Source: Flavobacterium sp. KMS
Lineage (GTDB): Bacteria; Bacteroidota; Bacteroidia; Flavobacteriales; Flavobacteriaceae
DNA length: 64,000 nucleotides
Direction of reading: 5' to 3'
Assembly (NCBI RefSeq): GCF_000813005.1
Contig: NZ_JSYP01000004.1
Coordinates: 62,001 to 126,000 of the forward strand
Position numbers and translations under genes: made by a program. A model generated the notes under the pieces. The model was given only the letters and a program-made list of their open reading frames with translations, was not told where the DNA came from and searched no databases. The number at the start of each line of letters is the position of its first letter. Positions within the stretch are counted from its first letter, which is position 1. Positions 38,226 through 46,753 of this stretch are shown one piece after another.

Positions 38226-39536
38226 CTACGCTCTCACGATTTTTGCTCCAATTGCTCTTAAACGCTCGTCGATACGTTCGTATCCACGGTCGATTTGTTC
38301 TATATTTTGTATTGTACTTGTTCCTTTTGCTGATAGAGCTGCAATTAATAATGAAATTCCAGCACGAATATCTGGAGATGACATTGTTGTTGCTTTTAAT
38401 TGTGACTCGAAGTTATGTCCCATAACAACGGCTCTATGCGGATCACATAACATAATTTTTGCTCCCATGTCGATTAGTTTATCTACGAAAAACAAACGGC
38501 TTTCGAACATTTTTTGGTGAATTAAAACATCTCCTTTTGCTTGTGTTGCCACAACCAAAACGATACTTAATAAATCTGGTGTAAATCCTGGCCATGGCGC
38601 ATCGGCAATGGTTAAGATTGATCCATCGATATCAGTTTTAACTTCATATCCATTTACGTGAGCAGGGATATAAATATCATCACCACGTTTTTCTATTGTG
38701 ATTCCTAATTTTCTGAATGTATTAGGGATAAGCCCTAGGTTTTCCCAACTTACATTCTTAATTGTGATTTCGCTTTTTGTCATTGCTGCCAATCCTATCC
38801 AAGATCCGATTTCGATCATATCTGGAAGAATTCTGTGCTCGCAACCTCCTAATTTTTCTACTCCTTCGATTGTTAGTAAGTTTGAACCTACTCCTGAGAT
38901 TTTTGCTCCCATAGAGTTCAACATCTTACATAATTGTTGTAAGTAAGGCTCGCAAGCTGCGTTGTAAACTGTTGTTTGTCCTTTGGCTAAAACTGCTGCC
39001 ATTACAATATTTGCAGTTCCTGTTACTGATGCTTCGTCAAGCAACATATCAGTTCCGATTAATCCTTCTGGAGCTTCAACACCATAAAAGTGATCTTCTC
39101 TGTTGTATCTAAATTTTGCTCCTAGATTAATGAATCCCTCAAAGTGAGTATCTAATCTACGACGACCTATTTTATCTCCTCCTGGTTTAGGAATATATCC
39201 TTTTCCGAAACGTGCCAAAAGCGGCCCAACAATCATGATTGAACCACGAAGTGCTCCACCTTCTTTCTTGAAAGCTTCAGTTTCCAGGTAGTTTACATTT
39301 ACCTCATCGGCTTGAAATGTAATTGAACCTGGTTCGTTTTTTTGAATTTTTACGCCTAAATTTCCTAAAAGCGTAATTAATTTATTGATATCAATAATAT
39401 CAGGAATGTTATTAATCTTTACTTTTTCTGAGGTTAAAAGTACCGCGCATAAAATTTGTAACGCTTCATTTTTTGCTCCTTGTGGAGTGATTTCTCCTTT
39501 TAAAGGAATTCCACCTTCGATTTTAAAAATTCCCAT
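38226..39536 (-). CDS. murA: UDP-N-acetylglucosamine 1-carboxyvinyltransferase, Asp-type active site
   Basis: The 436-residue protein matches MurA throughout (IEGGIPLKGEITPQGAKNEAL, LARFGKGYIPKPGGD). It transfers enolpyruvate to UDP-GlcNAc, the first committed step of peptidoglycan synthesis. In the active-site loop, E. coli has PGGCTIGARPVDLH. Here it reads PGGDKIGRRRLDTH, so Asp replaces the fosfomycin-reactive Cys115. That substitution is known to keep activity and give intrinsic fosfomycin resistance in other bacteria. It is followed 13 nt later by the CDF gene. Confidence 0.96.
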   Translation of the reverse strand: MGIFKIEGGIPLKGEITPQGAKNEALQILCAVLLTSEKVKINNIPDIIDINKLITLLGNLGVKIQKNEPGSITFQADEVNVNYLETEAFKKEGGALRGSIMIVGPLLARFGKGYIPKPGGDKIGRRRLDTHFEGFINLGAKFRYNREDHFYGVEAPEGLIGTDMLLDEASVTGTANIVMAAVLAKGQTTVYNAACEPYLQQLCKMLNSMGAKISGVGSNLLTIEGVEKLGGCEHRILPDMIEIGSWIGLAAMTKSEITIKNVSWENLGLIPNTFRKLGITIEKRGDDIYIPAHVNGYEVKTDIDGSILTIADAPWPGFTPDLLSIVLVVATQAKGDVLIHQKMFESRLFFVDKLIDMGAKIMLCDPHRAVVMGHNFESQLKATTMSSPDIRAGISLLIAALSAKGTSTIQNIEQIDRGYERIDERLRAIGAKIVRA

Positions 39537-39563
39537 ATTCTTCTTTTAAGATTCTTCTTTTTT

Positions 39564-39766
39564 AAGTTTCTAAGGCTCTGAGGTTCTAAGTTTTCTCTTT
39601 TCAAAAAATCTTAGCAACTTAGTCACTTAGATGCTTAGCAACTTTTTTTACTTCTGATTATTCTTTTATAGTTTCTAAGGCTCTGAGATTCTAAGGTTCT
39701 GAGCTAAAAAACCTTAGCTACTTAGTCACTTAGTGTCTTAGCAACTTTTTTTTACTTCTGATTATT
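39564..39766. repeat. Tandem duplication of about 100 bp with CDS-end fossil
   Basis: Two diverged copies begin at 39564 and 39670 with AGTTTCTAAGGCTCTGAG and end in TTTTTACTTCTGATTATT. The second copy runs into the 3' end of the DUF4290 gene, so the first copy carries a non-coding duplicate of that gene's last codons. Phrases resemble the repeats at 25915 and 37088 in inverse orientation. Confidence 0.75.
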
Positions 39767-40474
39767 GTTTTTTTGAAACGGCTTTGATTTCCCTGGTCCT
39801 TTTATATTCTTATTGTTCTGAATTTTAGGCTGTCCAGCTGGTGTGATTTTATTAGATATACGCTTATTAGTACGTAATAAATCTGTTGTGTTTAGGAGTT
39901 CTTCTGTGCTTTGTAGAAGATTTATTTTACCATCTGACAGTTCGTACAAATGTTCAAAAATAACATCATCTTTTACGGTATCCTTGTTCCAGCTCAGGTA
40001 AGATTTTTTCATGTGATTGGCAATTACCAATACTAATGCATTTTTCATCTCTCCATCTTCCCATTTGTTGGCAACATCTATCATGTATTTGATGTTGTTA
40101 CCATAATACCTGTATTTTGGGTAATTTTGAGGGTATTTTAATACATCTGGTTTTAGCTGTAATACTTCGCGAGAAGGGATTGGGTAAGGAGATTCAACAT
40201 CTAATTTAAAATCAGACATGATAAAAAGCTGATCCCAAAGTTTGTGTTGAAAATCGGGTACATCACGCAAATGCGGATTCAAGCTTCCCATTACCTGAAT
40301 AATATATTTGGCTGCTTTGTTACGTTGTTCAACGTCTTCAATAGCAGTAGCCTGATCTATCAATTTTTGCAAATGACGACCATACTCTGGAATGATTAAA
40401 TGTTGTCTTTCAGAATTGTATTCTAAATTAAAAACAACATCATTCGCATTTTCTTTTTTATATTTTTCGATCAT
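39752..40474 (-). CDS. DUF4290 family protein
   Basis: This 240-residue protein carries the DUF4290 pattern: VFNLEYNSERQHLIIPEYGRH, RNKAAKYIIQVMGSLNPHL, DFQHKLWDQLFIMSDF and YPKYRYYGNNIKYMID. It ends in a basic, Asn-rich tail (KPFQKNNNQK). It is cytosolic and of unknown function, and is confined to Bacteroidota as far as I know. It begins 2 nt after the DUF493 gene and lies upstream of murA, an arrangement I recall from other Flavobacteria. Confidence 0.9.
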   Translation of the reverse strand: MIEKYKKENANDVVFNLEYNSERQHLIIPEYGRHLQKLIDQATAIEDVEQRNKAAKYIIQVMGSLNPHLRDVPDFQHKLWDQLFIMSDFKLDVESPYPIPSREVLQLKPDVLKYPQNYPKYRYYGNNIKYMIDVANKWEDGEMKNALVLVIANHMKKSYLSWNKDTVKDDVIFEHLYELSDGKINLLQSTEELLNTTDLLRTNKRISNKITPAGQPKIQNNKNIKGPGKSKPFQKNNNQK

Positions 40475-40476
40475 AT

Positions 40477-40773
40477 TTATAGTGAAACTATACCTTCAAT
40501 TGTAGAAACTTCTTGGTATTTACTGATTACTTCATCTGAGCTTTTCATAGTAACATCTACCGAAACACTGGTAAACTTACCCGTTTTGGATTTTGTAGTT
40601 TTAATTACTGCTCCCATACTATCAAAAGCTTTCTCTACGCGCTCAACATTATCTGCTACTGAAGGCACAATAAATTTATACAAATATTCTGCTGGCCAAG
40701 TGTTACTGTTGTCTAACTCAACCTTTAATCTTTCGTAAAATTCGGCGGTGGTTTTTTCTTTATCTTCGTCCAT
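40477..40773 (-). CDS. DUF493 family protein (YbeD-like)
   Basis: This 98-residue ferredoxin-like fold protein has FYERLKVELDNSNTWPAEYLYKF and the terminal VEVSTIEG-type strand, matching DUF493/YbeD. YbeD has a structural likeness to regulatory ACT-like domains, but the role is unsettled. It is the first gene of a short operon with DUF4290 (2 nt apart). Confidence 0.85.
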   Translation of the reverse strand: MDEDKEKTTAEFYERLKVELDNSNTWPAEYLYKFIVPSVADNVERVEKAFDSMGAVIKTTKSKTGKFTSVSVDVTMKSSDEVISKYQEVSTIEGIVSL

Positions 40774-40956
40774 TCTTTCATTAAAATAGACGCAAATATA
40801 CGGTTTTGATTTGAGATTTTATATTTAGCATTTATGATTTTTTTATAATGCGAAACATTAACCCTAATTAACCTTATTTTACTCTTTTACAAGACCAAAC
40901 ACACTTCTTAAAATTTGTTAAAACTCGGGATTTTAGCCTATCCTGTTTTATTATTT

Positions 40957-40964
40957 TATCTTTG
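40957..40964 (+). promoter_or_regulatory. Candidate -7 element for the hydrolase gene
   Basis: TATCTTTG matches TAnnTTTG, 38 nt before the start at 41003. No -33 TTG is well placed. Confidence 0.4.
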
Positions 40965-41002
40965 GGTAATTGAACACGCATTATAATAAAAATACCACCA
41001 CA

Positions 41003-41926
41003 ATGAGAATGCCTTTTTTACATTTATTACTTTTTATCTTTTTTACTTCATTTTCTATTACCGCACAAGAAATCAAAACGTTAACTTATTTCGAGAATGA
41101 TTCCATTAAACTAGATCTTGATTTATACTTGCCCCTAAAAAAATCAGACAAGAAAATACCGCTTGTAATTTTTGCTCACGGTGGCGGCTTTTCGGGTGGT
41201 GATCGTTTTGGTGAAAAAAATTTCGCCATGAGTCTTGCTCAAAACGGAATCGCAGTTGCTAGTATTTCGTACACTTTATATATGAAGAACAAAGATTTTG
41301 GATGCAACTCAACTTTACCTGAAAAAATTAAAACCATTCAAATTGGTGTTAGCGATATGTGGCAAGCAACTTCTTTTATGATTAAAAATAAAAGCTCTTA
41401 TAATATCGATGCTTCGAAGATTTTTATCGCTGGAATTAGCGCTGGTGCCGAAATTGCATTTCATGCTACTTTTTGGGATTACTCTATAATGAATTTATAT
41501 TCGAATAACTTGCCAAGTGATTTTAAATATGCAGGACTTATCGGCGGATCTGGCGCAATTATGAATGTAGATTTTATTAATGCTAAAAATGCGATTCCGA
41601 TGTTACTTTCTCACGGAAGTGAAGATTCCACCGTTCCTTACGCAACTGGCTCGCATCGTTCCTGCCCAAATGATTCTATGGGATTCATGACTCTTTCGGG
41701 TTCACATTCGGTTTACAATAAAATGACTTCTCTTAAAAAAAATATCGAACTTATTACCTCTTGCGGTGGCGGACATGAATTTTGCGGTTATCTATTTGGC
41801 AAAGAACCTGATTATGTTCTTGGATTTATAAACAATGTAATCGCAAAAAGGAAATTTGAATCGCATATTATTATTCCGAATACGAAGAAATCGGAAGGTT
41901 TATCTGAATATTCTTTTTGCAATTAA
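41003..41926 (+). CDS. Secreted alpha/beta hydrolase, esterase/lipase-like
   Basis: I choose the ATG at 41003 (307 residues) because it begins a signal peptide (MRMPFLHLLLFIFF, cleavage near ITAQ). Catalytic features are the oxyanion HGGGFSGGD, nucleophile GISAGAE, acid HGSEDSTVPY and histidine GGGHEF. The extra Cys residues (SCPND, SCGGGH) may pair in the periplasm. The HGGG motif points to the hormone-sensitive-lipase or carboxylesterase group. The substrate is unknown, and the gene is monocistronic. Confidence 0.9.
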   Translation: MRMPFLHLLLFIFFTSFSITAQEIKTLTYFENDSIKLDLDLYLPLKKSDKKIPLVIFAHGGGFSGGDRFGEKNFAMSLAQNGIAVASISYTLYMKNKDFGCNSTLPEKIKTIQIGVSDMWQATSFMIKNKSSYNIDASKIFIAGISAGAEIAFHATFWDYSIMNLYSNNLPSDFKYAGLIGGSGAIMNVDFINAKNAIPMLLSHGSEDSTVPYATGSHRSCPNDSMGFMTLSGSHSVYNKMTSLKKNIELITSCGGGHEFCGYLFGKEPDYVLGFINNVIAKRKFESHIIIPNTKKSEGLSEYSFCN

Positions 41927-41927
41927 A

Positions 41928-41967
41928 AAAAAGCATTACGCTTAAAGCTTTATGCCTTATGCTTTTT
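41928..41967 (+). terminator. Possible terminator after the hydrolase gene
   Basis: AAAAAGCAT and ATGCTTTTT pair across a 22-nt loop, starting just after the stop codon. The long loop makes it a weaker call. Confidence 0.5.
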
Positions 41968-42004
41968 ACCAAATTAATCCTAGTACAAAAAATTATAACC
42001 TCAA

Positions 42005-42078
42005 TAGCCCTGATGGAAGTGCAAATCCTTTTTCTTTTTTTCTTTAAAAAAGGAAAAGATTGAAGCGAACAGCAGGAA
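42005..42078 (+). ncRNA. Structured intergenic repeat/RNA element, copy 2
   Basis: TAGCCCTGATGG at the start and AAGCGAACAGCAGGAA at the end match copy 1 (12471-12539). The internal hairpin has a different sequence (AATCC...TTTTTT with AAAAAAGGAAAAGATT) yet still pairs with one bulge and one wobble. Conserved outer blocks with a compensated stem suggest a structured RNA family. Confidence 0.6.
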
Positions 42079-42125
42079 CTTTACCTACAAAAAAATCCTA
42101 AATCATTCGCTTCAAGAAAATAATC

Positions 42126-42157
42126 TTGTATAATACCAATAAGTTTAGGTAAATTTG
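42126..42157 (+). promoter_or_regulatory. Promoter of the P-loop protein gene
   Basis: TTG (42126-42128), a 21-nt spacer and TAAATTTG (42150-42157) match the Bacteroidota consensus. Transcription would begin about 10 nt before the GTG start. Confidence 0.7.
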
Positions 42158-42174
42158 CACTTTATTTTTAGAAA

Positions 42175-42708
42175 GTGCAGAAAGAAATTATTGTTATTAT
42201 TGGTGGCCCGGGTACGGGAAAGTCTACTATTATTGATGGTTTGGTAGCCGATGGATATTGCTGTTATCCCGAAATTTCGAGACAAGTAACGCTGGAGGCC
42301 CAAAAAGAAGGAATCGAACAATTGTTTCTTGAAAAGCCCTTGTTGTTTAGTGAAAAGCTACTCGAAGGACGGATTAAACAATTCGAGAACGCACAACAAG
42401 AACCTTCGGAAGTTGTGTTTATTGACCGCGGAATTCCTGATGTTGTTGCCTATATGGATTATATAGGTGATGATTATCCGGAACATTTTAAAGCTGCGTG
42501 CGAGGACTGCAAATATTCTAAAATTTTTCTGCTTCCACCCTGGGAAGAAATTTACATGAGTGACGGTGAACGTTACGAAAATTTTGAACAAGCCAAAACT
42601 ATTTACAGCCATCTGGTAGAAACGTATAAAAAATACGGTTACGAACTTATTGAGGTTCCTAAAGATACTGTATCTAACCGAATTCTTTATATCTTAGATA
42701 AAATTTAG
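42175..42708 (+). CDS. P-loop ATP-binding protein (AAA_28-like)
   Basis: This 177-residue protein starts with GTG at 42175. Any upstream extension would cross the promoter, and an ATG is not available before the Walker A. The motif IIGGPGTGKSTIIDGL begins at residue 8 and is followed by CYPEISRQV and FIDRGIPDVVAYM. This matches the small NadR/kinase-like AAA_28 family, predicted nucleotide- or sugar-kinase-like ATPases. No partner is adjacent besides recQ 65 nt downstream. The specific reaction is unknown. Confidence 0.85.
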   Translation: MQKEIIVIIGGPGTGKSTIIDGLVADGYCCYPEISRQVTLEAQKEGIEQLFLEKPLLFSEKLLEGRIKQFENAQQEPSEVVFIDRGIPDVVAYMDYIGDDYPEHFKAACEDCKYSKIFLLPPWEEIYMSDGERYENFEQAKTIYSHLVETYKKYGYELIEVPKDTVSNRILYILDKI

Positions 42709-42773
42709 TCGGAGTTTTTAAGGTTGGTAAAACTAGAAACTGTTTTCTAAATTGTTAACTTTAATCCTGACAA

Positions 42774-44666
42774 ATGCAAGAAGCATTATCGATTCTTCAA
42801 AAATACTGGAAACATGATAGTTTCCGACCTTTGCAAAACGAAATCATTGATTCGGTTTTAAATGGTCAGGATACTTTTGCCTTATTGCCTACTGGTGGTG
42901 GAAAATCTATTTGTTTTCAGGTTCCGTCGATGATGAGAGAAGGAATCTGTTTGGTAGTTTCGCCTTTGGTAGCATTGATGAAGGATCAGGTTGCTAATTT
43001 GCAAAAAAGAAACATAAAGGCAATTGCTCTTACTGGCGGAATCGCTACTGAAGAAATTATTAATCTTCTTGACAATTGCCAATTTGGGAATTATAAATTT
43101 TTATACCTGTCACCTGAACGATTACAATCGGACTGGATTCTTGACCGCATAAAAAACTTACCTATAAATTTCATTGCCATAGATGAGGCTCATTGTGTTT
43201 CGCAATGGGGGCACGATTTCCGTCCTGCATATTTAAAGATTTCGGAATTAAAGAAACATTTTCCTAAGATTCCGTTTCTTGCTCTGACTGCAACAGCGAC
43301 TCCAAGGGTTATTGAAGACATCAAAACTGAATTAGGATTAAAAGACCCAAAACTTTTCCAGCAATCTTTTGCCAGAGAAAATATCGCCTACATGGTTTTT
43401 GAGGTCGAAGATAAATTATACAGAACGGAGCAGATTCTTAAAAAAAATCCGCAACCATCTATTATATATGTACGTAATAGAAAATCCTGTTTGAGTATTT
43501 CGGCTCAATTACAATCTTTAGGTTTTAAAGCTACCTATTATCATGGTGGTCTTACTACTAAAGAAAAAGACAAGAACATGCAATTATGGATGAGCGAAGA
43601 AGCTCAGGTTATTGTTGCCACAAATGCTTTTGGGATGGGGATTGATAAACCCAATGTAAAAACTGTAATTCACACCCAATTACCCGAAAACATCGAAAAC
43701 TATTATCAGGAATCTGGACGTGCGGGACGTAATGGCGAAAAATCTTTTTCGGTTTTACTCACTAGCGCCTCAGACACTGCTAATGCCGAAAATCAGTTTA
43801 TTCAAAATTTAGCCGATAAAAGCTTCCTTAAAAAGATGTACGTTAAGCTTTGTAATTATTTTCAGATTGCCTATGGCGAAGGAATTAATGAAGAGTTTAC
43901 TTTTAATCTGAATCGTTTTTGCCATAAATACGACTTCCCTACTTTAAAAACATACAACGCTTTACAGTTTTTAGACCGTCAAGGAATTATTACTTTATCT
44001 CAAAGTTTTTCGGAAAAAATCACAATGCAATTTCTTATCGAATCGAGAGAGGTAATACGTTATACGAGTTTAAACTCTAATGACGAGGAAATTATTCTGG
44101 CAATTTTGCGTACTTACCCTGGCATTTACGAAATGAAAACTCCGTTTAACCTGCAATTGATTGCTAAAAAATCGAATAGCTCTGAAGCTGAAGTTCATAC
44201 CGTTTTAGAAAAATTAAAAGAAAAAGAAATCATTGAATATAATAGCAAAAACAATGATGCCTCTATATTATTTAATGAAGTACGAGAAGATGACCTTACT
44301 ATTAATAGGGTCTCAAAATATCTTGAAAAACAGAACAACCTAAAGAAAGACCAATTACAATCAGTCCTAGACTATGTAAACGAGAAAAAAACTTGCAAAA
44401 GCAAATTGATTCTGGATTATTTTGGAGAAAAAACAACTACCGATTGTGGCATTTGTTCTTATTGTATTACCAAGAAAACAAAAAAGTCTAACAAATCTAT
44501 TACGCAAACTATCCTTGATTTATTAAAAACCGAAGATTTGAGCTCTAGAGATATCCAAACACGCACTAACAATAGTGCCGATGATGTTGTTCATACTTTA
44601 CAAGAATTACTTGAGGACAATCGCATCATAATAAAACCGAATAATAAATATACATTAAAATCATAA
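42774..44666 (+). CDS. recQ: ATP-dependent DNA helicase RecQ
   Basis: This 630-residue protein has the helicase core motifs LLPTGGGKSICFQ (Walker A), AIDEAHCVSQWGHDFRP (DEAH box and RecQ-specific loop) and QESGRAGRNG (motif VI). A zinc-binding part (TCKSKLILDYFGE and CGICSYC) and a short winged-helix region follow. It unwinds DNA for repair and recombination. An HRDC domain is not evident at the short C-terminus. The stop codon overlaps the fmt start (TAATG). Confidence 0.95.
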   Translation: MQEALSILQKYWKHDSFRPLQNEIIDSVLNGQDTFALLPTGGGKSICFQVPSMMREGICLVVSPLVALMKDQVANLQKRNIKAIALTGGIATEEIINLLDNCQFGNYKFLYLSPERLQSDWILDRIKNLPINFIAIDEAHCVSQWGHDFRPAYLKISELKKHFPKIPFLALTATATPRVIEDIKTELGLKDPKLFQQSFARENIAYMVFEVEDKLYRTEQILKKNPQPSIIYVRNRKSCLSISAQLQSLGFKATYYHGGLTTKEKDKNMQLWMSEEAQVIVATNAFGMGIDKPNVKTVIHTQLPENIENYYQESGRAGRNGEKSFSVLLTSASDTANAENQFIQNLADKSFLKKMYVKLCNYFQIAYGEGINEEFTFNLNRFCHKYDFPTLKTYNALQFLDRQGIITLSQSFSEKITMQFLIESREVIRYTSLNSNDEEIILAILRTYPGIYEMKTPFNLQLIAKKSNSSEAEVHTVLEKLKEKEIIEYNSKNNDASILFNEVREDDLTINRVSKYLEKQNNLKKDQLQSVLDYVNEKKTCKSKLILDYFGEKTTTDCGICSYCITKKTKKSNKSITQTILDLLKTEDLSSRDIQTRTNNSADDVVHTLQELLEDNRIIIKPNNKYTLKS

Positions 44667-45613
44667 TGGAAAAATTAAGAATCATATTTATGGGAACTCC
44701 TGAATTTGCAGTAGGAATTCTAGATACCATAATAAAAAACAATTATAATGTTGTAGGTGTTATTACCGCAGCAGACAAACCAGCAGGACGTGGTCAGAAA
44801 ATAAAATATTCGGCTGTAAAAGAATATGCGTTAGCAAATAACCTTCCTTTATTACAACCTACCAATTTAAAAGACGAAGATTTTTTATCGGAGTTAAAAT
44901 CTTTAAATGCTAATTTGCAAATTGTTGTTGCTTTTAGAATGTTACCTAAAGTTGTTTGGGAGATGCCTTCGTTAGGAACATTTAATCTTCATGCTTCACT
45001 CCTTCCTAATTATCGCGGTGCCGCTCCTATAAACTGGGCTATAATAAATGGTGAAACCAAAACTGGTGTTACTACCTTTTTTATAGATGATAAAATTGAT
45101 ACCGGAGCAATGATTCTTAGTTCTGAAACAGAAATAGAACCAACAGAAAATGCAGGTCAACTTCATGATTGCTTAATGCAGTTAGGAAGCGAAACAGTTA
45201 TTGAGACTTTGCAAGCTATTGAATCAGGTAACGTAACCACTATAATTCAAGAAGACAATGCCGAAATTAAAACGGCATACAAACTAAATAAAGAAAACTG
45301 CAAAATAGACTGGACAAAACCAGCAGCTGTAATTAATGATTTAATAAGAGGTTTAAGTCCTTATCCTGCAGCCTGGACTTTCCTTAAAGATAAAGAAGAA
45401 GAATTAAGTGTAAAAATCTATGAAGCTAAACCTATTTTGGAAGCACATAATCTAGAAATAGGCACTTTAATTAGCACCAAAAAAGAGATTAAAATTGCAG
45501 TTACTGATGGCTATATTCAATTATTAAGCCTACAATTGCCCGGAAAAAAACGAATGGCGGTTGCAGAATTACTAAATGGGATTACTTTTTCTGACAACAC
45601 AAAGGTCTACTAA
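44666..45613 (+). CDS. fmt: Methionyl-tRNA formyltransferase
   Basis: This 315-residue protein carries GTPEFAV at the start and the catalytic NLHASLLPNYRGAAPINWAI region with the Asn-His pair, followed by FFIDDKIDTGAMI. A C-terminal OB-like domain follows. It formylates initiator Met-tRNA. Translation is probably coupled to recQ through the one-base stop/start overlap. Confidence 0.97.
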   Translation: MEKLRIIFMGTPEFAVGILDTIIKNNYNVVGVITAADKPAGRGQKIKYSAVKEYALANNLPLLQPTNLKDEDFLSELKSLNANLQIVVAFRMLPKVVWEMPSLGTFNLHASLLPNYRGAAPINWAIINGETKTGVTTFFIDDKIDTGAMILSSETEIEPTENAGQLHDCLMQLGSETVIETLQAIESGNVTTIIQEDNAEIKTAYKLNKENCKIDWTKPAAVINDLIRGLSPYPAAWTFLKDKEEELSVKIYEAKPILEAHNLEIGTLISTKKEIKIAVTDGYIQLLSLQLPGKKRMAVAELLNGITFSDNTKVY

Positions 45614-45633
45614 CATCAACAAAATAAGGCTAC

Positions 45634-45649
45634 TCACTAAATTTAGTGA
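45634..45649. promoter_or_regulatory. Perfect 16-bp palindrome, operator candidate site 4
   Basis: TCACTAAATTTAGTGA lies 21 nt after the fmt stop and 145 nt before the HU start. This fourth copy, away from the barrel cluster, suggests a regulon rather than a local duplication. It lies 70 nt upstream of the HU promoter's -33 element. Confidence 0.6.
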
Positions 45650-45719
45650 TGCTTTTGGGTTGCTTTATGAACAAAAAAAGCAAGTTATTAACAATTCAAA
45701 CTAAAATTAAACAAAACAC

Positions 45720-45749
45720 TTGCAAGGAACGTATTTCCTACTAAATTTG
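45720..45749 (+). promoter_or_regulatory. Promoter of the HU gene
   Basis: TTG (45720-45722), a 19-nt spacer and TAAATTTG (45742-45749) match the consensus well, 44 nt before the HU start. Confidence 0.75.
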
Positions 45750-45793
45750 TGTATTGACAATTTTTTTTAACCAACAATTAATAACTAATTATT

Positions 45794-46066
45794 ATGAACA
45801 AATCAGAATTAATCGATGCTATTGCTGCTGATGCAGGAATTACAAAAGCTGCGGCAAAATTAGCTTTAGAATCATTTTTAGGAAACGTAGGTGCTACTTT
45901 GAAAAAAGGTGGGAGAGTATCATTGGTAGGTTTTGGATCTTGGTCAGTATCAGCAAGAGCTGCGAGAGATGGTAGAAACCCTCAAACTGGAAAAACTATT
46001 CAAATCGCTGCTAAAAATGTTGTGAAATTCAAAGCAGGTGCTGAATTAGAAGGTGCAGTTAACTAA
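45794..46066 (+). CDS. HU-family DNA-binding protein
   Basis: This 90-residue histone-like protein has the order MNKSELIDAIAADAGITKAAA, VGFGSWSV and the arm RNPQTGKTIQIAAKNVVKFK with the intercalating Pro region. HU dimers bend and compact DNA. It is a monocistronic gene with a strong promoter and terminator, as expected for an abundant protein. Confidence 0.95.
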   Translation: MNKSELIDAIAADAGITKAAAKLALESFLGNVGATLKKGGRVSLVGFGSWSVSARAARDGRNPQTGKTIQIAAKNVVKFKAGAELEGAVN

Positions 46067-46096
46067 GAACAAGTTACATACGCTTTTAATATAATT

Positions 46097-46125
46097 AAAA
46101 CCTTCCATATGGAAGGTTTTTTTTT
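46097..46125 (+). terminator. Intrinsic terminator after HU
   Basis: AAAACCTTCCAT/ATGGAAGGTTTT is a perfect palindrome followed by a further T-run. Confidence 0.92.
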
Positions 46126-46192
46126 GCCGTTTAACGATTTTATTTACGATTTTAAAAATTTTATTCTTAAATTTAATAAAAATTGTAACGAT

Positions 46193-46753
46193 ATGATTTC
46201 AGAAAAATTAAAAAAAGGACACCTGCTTATTGCCGAGCCTTCTATAATTGGAGACTTATCATTTAACAGGTCAGTGATTCTATTAGCAGATCACAATGAA
46301 CAAGGTTCAATAGGTTTCATCATAAATAAGCCACTTAAATACACTATTAATGACTTAATTCCCGAAATCCAAGCCACGTTCAAGATTTATAATGGAGGTC
46401 CAGTTGAGCAGGATAATCTCTACTTTATCCATAATATACCCGATTTAATTCCGAATAGTGTCGAAATTTCAAATGGTATATATTGGGGAGGAGATTTTGA
46501 GTCTACAAAAGACTTAATTAATAGTGGAGCAATCAATAAGAACAATATACGTTTCTTTTTGGGCTACACTGGTTGGGATGAAAACCAACTCGAAACAGAA
46601 ATGCAGGGTAACTCCTGGATTATAGCCGATAATAATTATAAAAATAAAATTATCGGAAAATCACCAACCCATTTCTGGAAAGAACAAATTATCGAACTGG
46701 GAGGCGATTATCTTATTTGGTCTAATGCACCAGAGAATCCGTATCTCAATTAA
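46193..46753 (+). CDS. YqgE/AlgH family protein
   Basis: I choose the ATG at 46193 (186 residues, MISEKLKKGHLLIAEP). The upstream in-frame ATG lies inside the HU terminator stem. The family pattern is visible: GHLLIAEPSIIGDLSFNRSV, GSIGFIINKP, NGGPVEQDNLYFIHN and GYTGWDENQLETE. The biochemical role of UPF0301 proteins is not settled. The gene ends exactly where the convergent aminotransferase gene ends. Confidence 0.92.
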   Translation: MISEKLKKGHLLIAEPSIIGDLSFNRSVILLADHNEQGSIGFIINKPLKYTINDLIPEIQATFKIYNGGPVEQDNLYFIHNIPDLIPNSVEISNGIYWGGDFESTKDLINSGAINKNNIRFFLGYTGWDENQLETEMQGNSWIIADNNYKNKIIGKSPTHFWKEQIIELGGDYLIWSNAPENPYLN

